Assembly (NCBI GenBank): GCA_021799355.1 | Contig: JAJZAQ010000004.1 | Location: 1 to 64,000 of the forward strand | Source: Pseudomonadota bacterium | GTDB lineage: Bacteria > Pseudomonadota > Gammaproteobacteria > Burkholderiales > Burkholderiaceae_C | Reading direction: 5' to 3' | DNA length: 64,000 nucleotides | In this document: in pieces, positions 33,267 to 41,350 of the stretch | How positions within the stretch are numbered: position 1 is the stretch's first letter | How the letters are laid out: each line of letters begins with the position of its first letter | Notes under the pieces: generated by a model | What the model saw: the letters and a program-made list of their open reading frames with translations, nothing else | What the model was told of the DNA's origin: nothing | Database searches by the model: none | Translations under genes and position numbers: made by a program

Positions 33267-33416
33267 GCGCGCATTTTAGGATCAGGCCAACCGGTATTCG
33301 GGGGTGCCTTTGGCTGCCGGGCCTTGCCGGCGCACGGTCGTGGTCACCCCCATCTGCCGGCCACAGGCGTTTCGCAATAAGCTCCTGCCTGACGCAGTTG
33401 CCTCCTCCCACCGACC

Positions 33417-33959
33417 ATGCCAGCCTCTGCCATCCGCCATTGCACCGCCTGCGGCGCGCCGGTCGTCTACCGCGTGCCCGCGGGGGATACGCGCCCGCGC
33501 GCCGTCTGTCCGCATTGCGGTCACATCCAGTACGAAAATCCGCGCAACATCGTCGGCACCATTCCCGTGTGGGAGCAGCAGGTTCTGCTGTGCCGGCGGG
33601 CGATCGAGCCGCGTTACGGCCTGTGGACGCTGCCCGCCGGCTTCATGGAACTCGACGAAAGCACCGAAGGCGGCGCCCTGCGTGAAACACGCGAAGAGGC
33701 CGGCGCTGACGTGCGGCTCGACGGCCTCTATGCCGTGATCAACGTCCTGCCTGCGCATCAGGTGTATCTGTTTTATCGTGGGCAGCTGACCTCGCCACGG
33801 TGGCACCCCGGAGAGGAAAGCCTGGAAGTGCGCTTGTTCCACGAAGCCGAAATCCCCTGGGACGAGTTGGCGTTCCGCAGCGTGGCGCAAACCCTGAAGC
33901 GTTATTTCGCCGATCTGCGCACCGGGCATTTCCCGGTTCACACGTTCGACATCAGTTGA
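33417..33959 (+). CDS. NUDIX hydrolase with N-terminal zinc ribbon
   Basis: CTACG...CPHCGHIQYENPRNIVGTIP; GFMELDESTEGGALRETREEAGA Nudix box. Confidence 0.93.
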   Translation: MPASAIRHCTACGAPVVYRVPAGDTRPRAVCPHCGHIQYENPRNIVGTIPVWEQQVLLCRRAIEPRYGLWTLPAGFMELDESTEGGALRETREEAGADVRLDGLYAVINVLPAHQVYLFYRGQLTSPRWHPGEESLEVRLFHEAEIPWDELAFRSVAQTLKRYFADLRTGHFPVHTFDIS

Positions 33960-33994
33960 ATCGCCCCTGCCCGGCCGATGCACGGCAAGCCGGG

Positions 33995-34738
33995 TCAGAA
34001 CGCGCAACCGCCCACCGGCAACTGGGTGCTGGCGTGCAACAGTTTCCAGAAACCGTAAGCCGCAAAGCCGAGCAGAATCCCGCCGGCAGTCAGGTGAAAC
34101 CCGCGCTGATTGGTGCGCTGACTCACCCAGCGCAGGGTATGGCCGGCAAACAACATGTGCGGCAAGGTGCCCAAGCCGAAGGCCAGCATGGCCAGCGCGC
34201 CTTCCCAGGGCGTCGCGCTCAGAAAGGCCAGGGAGAGCGCGGAATACACCAGGCCGCATGGCAACAACCCCCACAGCAGGCCGGCGGCAAGCCGTTTGGG
34301 CAAGGTATTGAACGGCAGCAGCCGCGACAGCAGCGGTTGTGTCAGCCGCGTCAGGCCGCGCCCGATCCAGCCCCCTCCCAGCCATGCCTGCTGCCAGGCC
34401 AGCCAGCGCGGGGTCGTCATCTGTTGCAGCACCATCCACGCCCCGGCGCCGGCCAGCACCACGTTGCCAAGAGCGAACAACGCCAACTGCACCGGACGGG
34501 CGCTGGCCGACCAGACTCCGGCACCCACCAGGCCGGCTATCCCTCCCAGCAGGGTGTACGAGAGCACCCGCGCCCCCTGCAGCTGCAACTGCTGCCAAAA
34601 CAGCCGACGCGCAGGCAGCAGCACCTGCTCGGTTGCCGCCCGTTCCGCGGCAACGACCAGCCCACCGCACATCGCCGCACAGTGCAGCCCGCCTGTGAGC
34701 CCCATCAACAACAAAGTCAGTGGAATGGTTGTATTCAT
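33995..34738 (-). CDS. Sulfite exporter TauE/SafE (CcoH/UreH-like) family membrane protein
   Basis: LLMGLTGGLHCAAMCGGLV; LLPCGLVYSALSLAFLSATPWEGALAMLAFGLGTLPHMLFAG; adjacent to cbb3 cluster and fnr. Confidence 0.88.
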   Translation of the reverse strand: MNTTIPLTLLLMGLTGGLHCAAMCGGLVVAAERAATEQVLLPARRLFWQQLQLQGARVLSYTLLGGIAGLVGAGVWSASARPVQLALFALGNVVLAGAGAWMVLQQMTTPRWLAWQQAWLGGGWIGRGLTRLTQPLLSRLLPFNTLPKRLAAGLLWGLLPCGLVYSALSLAFLSATPWEGALAMLAFGLGTLPHMLFAGHTLRWVSQRTNQRGFHLTAGGILLGFAAYGFWKLLHASTQLPVGGCAF

Positions 34739-34796
34739 CGCATTCTGCTGTATCCTGTCACAACTGATTCAATCAAATATTGCAACATCTCGATCT

Positions 34797-35537
34797 ATGA
34801 AATCCACGCCGACGCCCACAGCCACGCAGATGGAAAAACCCCATCCCTGCGACGTGTGCTTCCAGAGCAAATTCTGCCTGCCCATCGCATTGCAGCAGTC
34901 AGAAATGGCGCGTATCCGCGATGTGATCCAGGCGACGGTACGGGTGCAAAAAGGCGAGGCGCTGTTCACTGCCGGGCAGTCGATGACCAAGGTGTATTCG
35001 GTGCACGCCGGGTCGTTCAAGTCGTACATCTCCAGTCCGGACGGCAGGGAACAGATCGTCGGCTTCCACATTCCCGGCGAGCTCATGGGGCTGGAAGGTT
35101 TGGGACAGCACACCTATTTCACCGATACGGTGGCGCTCGAAGACAGTGAGGCGTGTGAAATCGATTTGCGCGCATTGGAAACCACCACGCGCGACCTGCC
35201 ATCGCTGCAACATCAGTTGCACTGCATCGTCGGCAACAAACTGATTCGCGCGCAGCAGGATCAGTTTTCTCTCGGCAGCATGCACGCCGACGAACGCCTG
35301 GCCCGTTTTCTGCTGGATTTGTCCGAGCGGTTCAAAGCACGCGGGCTGTCGCCGGATGAATTCGTCCTGCGCATGAGCCGCGAGGAAATCGGCAGCTACC
35401 TCGGCCTGAAGTTGGAAACGGTCAGCCGCCTGATGTCCAAGTTCCATTCCGCCGGGCTGATTCATGTCGCCCAGCGCCAAATCCGCATCACCGACCGCCA
35501 CGGTCTGGCCGAACTGCTCATGCCGCAGAGCAATTGA
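34797..35537 (+). CDS. fnr: FNR-type Crp family transcriptional regulator
   Basis: Cys motif HPCDVCFQSKFCLPIAL (CX2CX5C) plus SEACEIDL; cNMP domain; HTH LRMSREEIGSYLGLKLETVSRLMSKFHSAGLI with E--SR specificity residues. Confidence 0.95.
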   Translation: MKSTPTPTATQMEKPHPCDVCFQSKFCLPIALQQSEMARIRDVIQATVRVQKGEALFTAGQSMTKVYSVHAGSFKSYISSPDGREQIVGFHIPGELMGLEGLGQHTYFTDTVALEDSEACEIDLRALETTTRDLPSLQHQLHCIVGNKLIRAQQDQFSLGSMHADERLARFLLDLSERFKARGLSPDEFVLRMSREEIGSYLGLKLETVSRLMSKFHSAGLIHVAQRQIRITDRHGLAELLMPQSN

Positions 35538-35674
35538 GGCGATCGGTCGAGGCTGGCGGCGGCAGTTTGACGGTCCCCAAACCGGCACCCGATCTCACCG
35601 CCTGACGCCACGCCAAACCGACGCTGTGCCAAACGCTGTAGCCCTCGCGCTGGCGTCTGGCGCGCCACGTGTCT

Positions 35675-36154
35675 TCAGACACCGGGTTCGAGCGTCACCG
35701 GAGAATGCGGCACCCACACCCCGGCCAGCCGCCAGTTGGCAGTTTCGGCGTGCACGCGGTAACGCACGGCGTCCAGCGGCGGCGCAAATGCGCTGTAGAC
35801 CCCGGCTGCCGTGCGGTGCAAATCGATCTGCACATCCTTCAGGTTCGACAAAGGATGACGCAACATCAACCGCAGATGCTCCTCGGCCACAGGCTGGTTG
35901 AATTTGAGTTCGATGCGCCCCGCTGCCTGCGACAGCACCCCGTTGAGGTGCATGGCCTGCGCGTGCTGCTCGCGATGAATATCGCCGCCAACCGCCAGGC
36001 CTTTTTTGTAATAGTGATCGGTGACCAGGCTGTCCGGCGCGCGGGTCGCCAGATAGATGGTGACAAAGCTGGCGACGACGACACTCAACGGCAGCGCCAT
36101 CAAAAACCAGGGCCAGGGTTCACGGTACCAAGGGCGCGGTGACAAGGTGGACAT
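35675..36154 (-). CDS. fixH: FixH family protein
   Basis: WYREPWPWFLMALPLSVVVASFVTIYLATRAPDSLVTDHYYKKGLAV. Confidence 0.92.
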   Translation of the reverse strand: MSTLSPRPWYREPWPWFLMALPLSVVVASFVTIYLATRAPDSLVTDHYYKKGLAVGGDIHREQHAQAMHLNGVLSQAAGRIELKFNQPVAEEHLRLMLRHPLSNLKDVQIDLHRTAAGVYSAFAPPLDAVRYRVHAETANWRLAGVWVPHSPVTLEPGV

Positions 36155-36199
36155 AGGAAAACTCCTGCAGGGCGTGGTGAAGTCAGAATCAAGGCACGA

Positions 36200-37618
36200 T
36201 CAAGGCACAATGAACGTCGTCTGGCCCGATGCGCTGATCGGCTTTGCATCCTCGGACACCGCCTTGATTTCGATTTTATAGATACCCTTTTTCGCCTGGT
36301 CGACGGGCAGGGTGACTTCAAGCGGCTCCAGAATGTTCGATGAGGCCGGCACCTCGTAGACGTTTCGCCGGTACACCGCCAGCCCGTCGAGCCCCTTGGC
36401 CTCGATACGGATCCTGCGCGGTTTTTCCGTGGTATTCATCAACTGGATTTGATAAACGTTCTCCACCAGCCCGCCGGGAATTTCGCGCGATAACACGCCA
36501 CGATCGCGCATCACGTTCATTTTGAGCGGGTCACGGGTTGCCAGGCCGCCGACGAACAAGCCGACCAGCACCAGCAGCAAGGCGGAGTAAATGAGAATAC
36601 GCGGACGCAGCAGGTGGGCCCATTGCTGGCGCTTGTTCCATTTGTTTTTCAGCGCATTTTCACTGGAGTAACGGATCAACCCCCGCGGGTACCCCATTTT
36701 GTCCATGACTTGGTCGCACGCATCGACACAGGCACCACAGCCGATGCACATGTATTGCAGACCATTGCGGATGTCGATCCCCGTTGGGCAAACCTGCACA
36801 CAAATACTGCAATCGACGCAGTCTCCCTTGCCCTCGCTGCGCGGATCGACCCCTTTGCTCCTCTTGCCCCGCGGCTCACCGCGCTCCGGGTCGTAAGTGA
36901 CGATCAGCGTGTCCTTGTCGAACATCACCGACTGAAAACGCGCGTAGGGGCACATGTACTTGCACACCTGCTCGCGCATGAAGCCGGCATTGCCATACGT
37001 GGCAAAGCCATAAAACAAAATCCAGAATGTCTGCCACGGCCCGAGACTCAAGCTCAACACCTGTCCCGCAAGGGTGTGAATCGGCGTGAAATAACCGACG
37101 AATGTAAATCCGGTCCACAACGCCAGAGCAATCCACAAACCGTGCTTGAGCACCTTTTTTGTAATCTTGTTGGCGTTCCATTCCGAGCTGTCCAGGCGGA
37201 TACGTGCCAGGCGGTCTCCCTCGACCTTGCGCTCGATCCACATGAAAATTTCGGTGTAGACGGTTTGTGGGCAGGCATAGCCACAAAACAGACGACCGGC
37301 AATCGCCGTGAATAAAAATAGGCTGTATGCCGAAATGATCAGCAGCAGGGCGAGAAAAATCACGTCCTGCGGCCATAGAATCATGCCAAAAAAATAAAAC
37401 TTGCGTGTCGTGAGATCAAGCAAAACCGCCTGCCGCCCATCCCACTGCAACCACGGCAGGCCATAAAAGATCGCCTGCGTCAAGAGCACCATGGCCACGC
37501 GCCAGTTATTGAACCAGCCTGTCACCGCTCGGGAGTAAATTTTTTTCCGCACCTCATAAAGCCACTCTTCTGTGGCGATCATTTCGGTGTCTTTCGGTTC
37601 TGGGGCCTGGGCGTTCAT
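36200..37618 (-). CDS. ccoG: Cytochrome c oxidase accessory protein CcoG (FixG/RdxA)
   Basis: RLFCGYACPQTVYTEIFMWIERKVEGDR; CVDCSICVQVCPTGIDIRNGLQYMCIGCGACVDACD. Confidence 0.96.
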   Translation of the reverse strand: MNAQAPEPKDTEMIATEEWLYEVRKKIYSRAVTGWFNNWRVAMVLLTQAIFYGLPWLQWDGRQAVLLDLTTRKFYFFGMILWPQDVIFLALLLIISAYSLFLFTAIAGRLFCGYACPQTVYTEIFMWIERKVEGDRLARIRLDSSEWNANKITKKVLKHGLWIALALWTGFTFVGYFTPIHTLAGQVLSLSLGPWQTFWILFYGFATYGNAGFMREQVCKYMCPYARFQSVMFDKDTLIVTYDPERGEPRGKRSKGVDPRSEGKGDCVDCSICVQVCPTGIDIRNGLQYMCIGCGACVDACDQVMDKMGYPRGLIRYSSENALKNKWNKRQQWAHLLRPRILIYSALLLVLVGLFVGGLATRDPLKMNVMRDRGVLSREIPGGLVENVYQIQLMNTTEKPRRIRIEAKGLDGLAVYRRNVYEVPASSNILEPLEVTLPVDQAKKGIYKIEIKAVSEDAKPISASGQTTFIVP

Positions 37619-37654
37619 TGCGCGTGGAAAATCAGAGCTGCGGGGAGGTCAAGA

Positions 37655-37680
37655 CAAAACGGGGCGCTTGGCAGCGCCCC
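37655..37680 (-). terminator. Intrinsic-terminator-like hairpin between ccoP and ccoG
   Basis: Reverse strand GGGGCGCT-GCCA-AGCGCCCC followed by GTTTTGTCTT; 8-bp perfect stem. Confidence 0.6.
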
Positions 37681-37713
37681 GGCGCAGGATGGATAACAAG
37701 CGGATCGAAACGT

Positions 37714-38658
37714 TTACTGGTTCGCCGCCGACCCGTGGCTGATGCTATAGATGTAAGCTGCGAGCAGATGGATTTTTTCCGGTGACAGAAAATCCTTTTG
37801 CGCCGGCATTTGCCCGGCCCGGCCTTTTTCGATGGTGTGCGAAATCGTTTCGATACTGGAGCCGAACAGCCATTGACGCTTCGGATCGGCCAAGTCGGGT
37901 GCGCCCAACGCCTTGTTGCCAGTACCGTCGGCACCATGGCAGGCGGCACAGGCTGCAGCGAACAGCGGTTTGCCCTGCGCCGCCAGTTTGGCGTCGTGGC
38001 TCAGGCCGCTGAGGCTGCGGACGTAATTGGCCACCGCCAGCACGCCCTGTTTGCCGCCCACTGCTGCCTCCATCGGCGGCATCATCCCCATGCGGCCATT
38101 GGTGATGGTTTCAACCAATGTTTCCGGGCTGTTGCCGTAGAGCCAGGCGTTGGCGTTGTGCTGGGTCAGATTGGGGAAACCTTTGGTTCCTCCGGCATCC
38201 GACCCGTGGCATTGCGAGCAGTAGGTCAAGAACATGCGCTGGCCGGTCGCCATCGCGGCCGGATTTTTTGCCAACTCCGGAATCGGGGTTTTCATATAGC
38301 CGGCGTACAGCGGTTCGATGCGCGCGTCGAACGCCGCCGACTCCTGCTGGTACATCTTGTCGCTGGAAAAACCCAAAACGCCCTTGTAGAAGGCCAGGCC
38401 GCCGTACAGCGTCAGGTATGCGACGGCAAAAACCAGCGTGAGGATGAACAGCCCCATCCACCAGCGCGGCAGGGGGTTGTTGAACTCCTGCAGATCGCCG
38501 TCCCACACATGGCCCGTGGTGGCGATGGGGTTGCCCGCCTTGTCGCGGAAAACCGTTTGTTTGGCCGTCAGCCGCAGGAACAAAAACAGCGAGACGATGG
38601 AAACGATGGTGACGCCGCCGATCCAGAAGGCCCACCCCGGGGAATAGAACTGGTTCAT
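37714..38658 (-). CDS. ccoP: cbb3-type cytochrome c oxidase subunit III
   Basis: Two CxxCH motifs (CSQCHG, CAACHG); N-terminal TMs; HVWDGDLQEFNNPLPRWWM. Confidence 0.96.
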   Translation of the reverse strand: MNQFYSPGWAFWIGGVTIVSIVSLFLFLRLTAKQTVFRDKAGNPIATTGHVWDGDLQEFNNPLPRWWMGLFILTLVFAVAYLTLYGGLAFYKGVLGFSSDKMYQQESAAFDARIEPLYAGYMKTPIPELAKNPAAMATGQRMFLTYCSQCHGSDAGGTKGFPNLTQHNANAWLYGNSPETLVETITNGRMGMMPPMEAAVGGKQGVLAVANYVRSLSGLSHDAKLAAQGKPLFAAACAACHGADGTGNKALGAPDLADPKRQWLFGSSIETISHTIEKGRAGQMPAQKDFLSPEKIHLLAAYIYSISHGSAANQ

Positions 38659-38861
38659 GATTTGGACTTCTCGGTGGTCTGCGAATCCCCGCCCTTGCCG
38701 CTGGTTTTGCTGAACGACTCGGGCGGATGGTTTTTGGAATCGAGGAAGGGGATCATTCCGTCTTTCTCATGCGTCTTTTTGAATCGCGGGGCGTACGCCC
38801 ACCAGACGATCGCGGCAAAGACGACGATGGACAGCAGCAGAACGATCGAGCCGAAGGACAT
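38655..38861 (-). CDS. ccoQ: cbb3-type cytochrome c oxidase subunit CcoQ
   Basis: Short single-TM protein FGSIVLLLSIVVFAAIVWWAYAPRFKKTHE, between ccoO and ccoP. Confidence 0.92.
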   Translation of the reverse strand: MSFGSIVLLLSIVVFAAIVWWAYAPRFKKTHEKDGMIPFLDSKNHPPESFSKTSGKGGDSQTTEKSKS

Positions 38862-38870
38862 GGCGATTCC

Positions 38871-39512
38871 TCAGTAATTGACGTAATTGGCCTTGGACTT
38901 GTAGCTGCTCAGCGCCGTCCCCAACCCTTGCAGGTAGGCGATCAATGCGTCTTCGCGCGTTTTGCCCTCCAGTTCTTTGGGAGCATTGGCGATTTGCTCG
39001 TCGGTGTACGGCACGCCCAGCATCCGCATTGCACGCATCTTGGCCTGGATCTTGTCGGCTTCGGCCGGCTGGTGTTGCAGCCAGGTATAAGCCGGCATGA
39101 TGCTTTCGGGCACGACGTCGCGCGGCTGGCGCAGGTGCAGGCGCTGCCATTCATCGGAGTATTTGCCGCCGACACGCGCCAGGTCCGGGCCCGTGCGTTT
39201 ACTGCCCCACTGGAAGGGGTGGTCGTACACCGATTCACCGGCCACCGAGTAATGGCCGTAACGCTCGACCTCGGCGCGCAGTGGGCGGATCATCTGCGAG
39301 TGGCAGAGGTAGCAGCCCTCGGCCAGATAGACGTCGCGGCCTTCGAGTTGCAGCGCGGTGTACGGCTTGACCCCGGGGATGGGCTGGGTGGTCGTCTTGT
39401 CGAAGAACAGCGGCACGAGCTGCACCAGCCCGGCGATGCTGACGACGATGGCCACCAGCACGATCATCAGGCCAACGTTTTTCTCAATGGTTTCGTGACT
39501 GAAAGTCGCCAT
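38871..39512 (-). CDS. ccoO: cbb3-type cytochrome c oxidase subunit II
   Basis: [66 protein letters not shown]. Confidence 0.96.
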   Translation of the reverse strand: MATFSHETIEKNVGLMIVLVAIVVSIAGLVQLVPLFFDKTTTQPIPGVKPYTALQLEGRDVYLAEGCYLCHSQMIRPLRAEVERYGHYSVAGESVYDHPFQWGSKRTGPDLARVGGKYSDEWQRLHLRQPRDVVPESIMPAYTWLQHQPAEADKIQAKMRAMRMLGVPYTDEQIANAPKELEGKTREDALIAYLQGLGTALSSYKSKANYVNY

Positions 39513-39531
39513 GAATGTCTCCAGTTCAGGG

Positions 39532-40983
39532 TCAGGCGTGAGCTGCGCTGAGCGCAGGCACCGGTGCATCCACGGGCTTGCCCTGGCGGATGGTGCGGTA
39601 AGCGTTGTAGACCATCAGGCACATGCCGAACAGGTAGATCGAGCCACCAATGACACGGATGACGTACAGCGGAATCACGGCCTTGACGCTTTCGATGAAG
39701 CTATAGGTGAGCGAACCGTCCGGCTGCATCGCACGCCACATCAGGCCTTCGGTCACGCCGGCCACCCACAGCGAAGCGATGTACAGCACGACGCCGATGG
39801 TCGCCGTCCAGAAGTGCACCTCGATGAGCTTTTTGCTCCACATCTGCGTCTGGCCCCACAGCCGCGGAATCAGGTAGTACAGGCTGCCCATGGTGATCAT
39901 GCCCACCCAGCCCATGGCTCCGGAGTGCACGTGGCCGATGATCCAGTCGGTGTAGTGACCGAGCGCCGAGACGGTCTTGATCGACAGCATCGGACCTTCG
40001 AAAGTCGACATGCCGTAGAACGACAGCGCGGTGATCAGGAACTTGAGGATGGGATCCTCACGCAGCTTGTACCAGGCGCCCGACAGGGTCATGATGCCGT
40101 TGATCATCCCGCCCCAGGAGGGTGCGAGCAGGATGAGCGAGAACACCATGCCCAGCGACTGCGTCCAGTCGGGCAGCGCGGTGTAGAGCAGGTGGTGCGG
40201 GCCAGCCCACATGTAGGTAAAGATCAGCGCCCAGAAGTGGACGATGGACAGCCGGTATGAATACACCGGGCGCTCGGCCTGTTTCGGGATGAAGTAGTAC
40301 ATCATGCCGAGGAACGAGGTGGTGAGGAAAAAGCCCACCGCGTTGTGGCCGTACCACCACTGGATCATCGCGTCCTGCGCGCCGCCATAGACCGAGTAGC
40401 TCTTCCACGACAGCAGGCTGATCGGCAGCTTGATGTTGTTGACCACGTAGAGCAGCGCGATGGTGATGATGTAGGCGCCGAAGAACCAGTTGGCCACATA
40501 GATGTGCGGGGTCTTGCGCTTGAACACCGTGCCGAAGAACACGATGGCGTAGGCCACCCAGGTGACGACGATCAGCAGACTGATGGGCCATTCCTGCTCG
40601 GCGTATTCCTTGCCGCTGGTGATGCCCAACGGGTAGGTGATGGCGCAAAGCACGATCACCGCAGTCCACCCCCAGAAGGTGAACTCGGCGAGCTTGGGCG
40701 CGAACAGCGGCACCTGGCAGGTGCGCTGCACGACGTAATACGAGGTGGCGAACAGCGCCGTGCCGCCAAAGCCGAAGATCACCGCATTGGTATGCACCGG
40801 ACGCAGCCGCCCCCAGCTCAGCCATTCGATGCCATAGGTCATGTCCGGCCAGACGAGCTGGGCGGCGATGAACACGCCGACCAGCATGCCGACCACGGCC
40901 CAGACCAGGGTCAGCACGGTGAATTTGCGCACCAGTGCGTAGTTATATGTCTGCTTAAGCGTCAGATCGCTCATCTGCTCCAC
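39532..40983 (-). CDS. ccoN: cbb3-type cytochrome c oxidase subunit I
   Basis: [83 protein letters not shown]. Start may be 40974 (MSDLTLKQ). Confidence 0.97.
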   Translation of the reverse strand: MEQMSDLTLKQTYNYALVRKFTVLTLVWAVVGMLVGVFIAAQLVWPDMTYGIEWLSWGRLRPVHTNAVIFGFGGTALFATSYYVVQRTCQVPLFAPKLAEFTFWGWTAVIVLCAITYPLGITSGKEYAEQEWPISLLIVVTWVAYAIVFFGTVFKRKTPHIYVANWFFGAYIITIALLYVVNNIKLPISLLSWKSYSVYGGAQDAMIQWWYGHNAVGFFLTTSFLGMMYYFIPKQAERPVYSYRLSIVHFWALIFTYMWAGPHHLLYTALPDWTQSLGMVFSLILLAPSWGGMINGIMTLSGAWYKLREDPILKFLITALSFYGMSTFEGPMLSIKTVSALGHYTDWIIGHVHSGAMGWVGMITMGSLYYLIPRLWGQTQMWSKKLIEVHFWTATIGVVLYIASLWVAGVTEGLMWRAMQPDGSLTYSFIESVKAVIPLYVIRVIGGSIYLFGMCLMVYNAYRTIRQGKPVDAPVPALSAAHA

Positions 40984-41046
40984 CTGATGGAAAAAGAAAC
41001 GAGGAAGTAATGTAGAGCATCGTCATTTACTTATGGACACACTATG

Positions 41047-41060
41047 TTGACATGTATCAA
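41047..41060. promoter_or_regulatory. FNR box upstream of ccoN
   Basis: TTGACATGTATCAA (consensus TTGAT-N4-ATCAA), centre ~70-80 bp upstream of the ccoN start codon. Confidence 0.8.
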
Positions 41061-41134
41061 GACATTGCGATCCGTTAGGGTTAGCACTGATCTGGGGAAA
41101 GCGTCAATGCGACACCTCGCCGCATCGACTGCAG

Positions 41135-41344
41135 TCAGTGCCGGGACTCTGCGTCGGGTTGCACCGGCCCGGTAGCCGCCTTGGCGGCGTCGTCCTTCGG
41201 CCGATCGTCATCCATCAGGATGGCGTGCGCCGGGCCTTCGAGATCGTCGAACTGACCGCTGCGCGCCGCCCACCACAACACCCCGACGATGAGCAGCACC
41301 AGCAGCACGCTGATGGGGATGAGGATGAGCAAAGAGCCTTCCAT
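41135..41344 (-). CDS. ccoS: cbb3-type oxidase assembly protein CcoS
   Basis: MEGSLLILIPISVLLVLLIVGVLWWAARSGQFDDLEGPAHAILMDDD. Confidence 0.95.
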   Translation of the reverse strand: MEGSLLILIPISVLLVLLIVGVLWWAARSGQFDDLEGPAHAILMDDDRPKDDAAKAATGPVQPDAESRH

Positions 41345-41350
41345 CGCCGT

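Noticed and set aside
34764-34776. TTGATTGAATCAG upstream of fnr as an FNR autoregulatory box
   Set aside because: Half-sites separated by only 3 bp instead of 4 and one half mismatched; below the standard of the ccoN and ccoI boxes.
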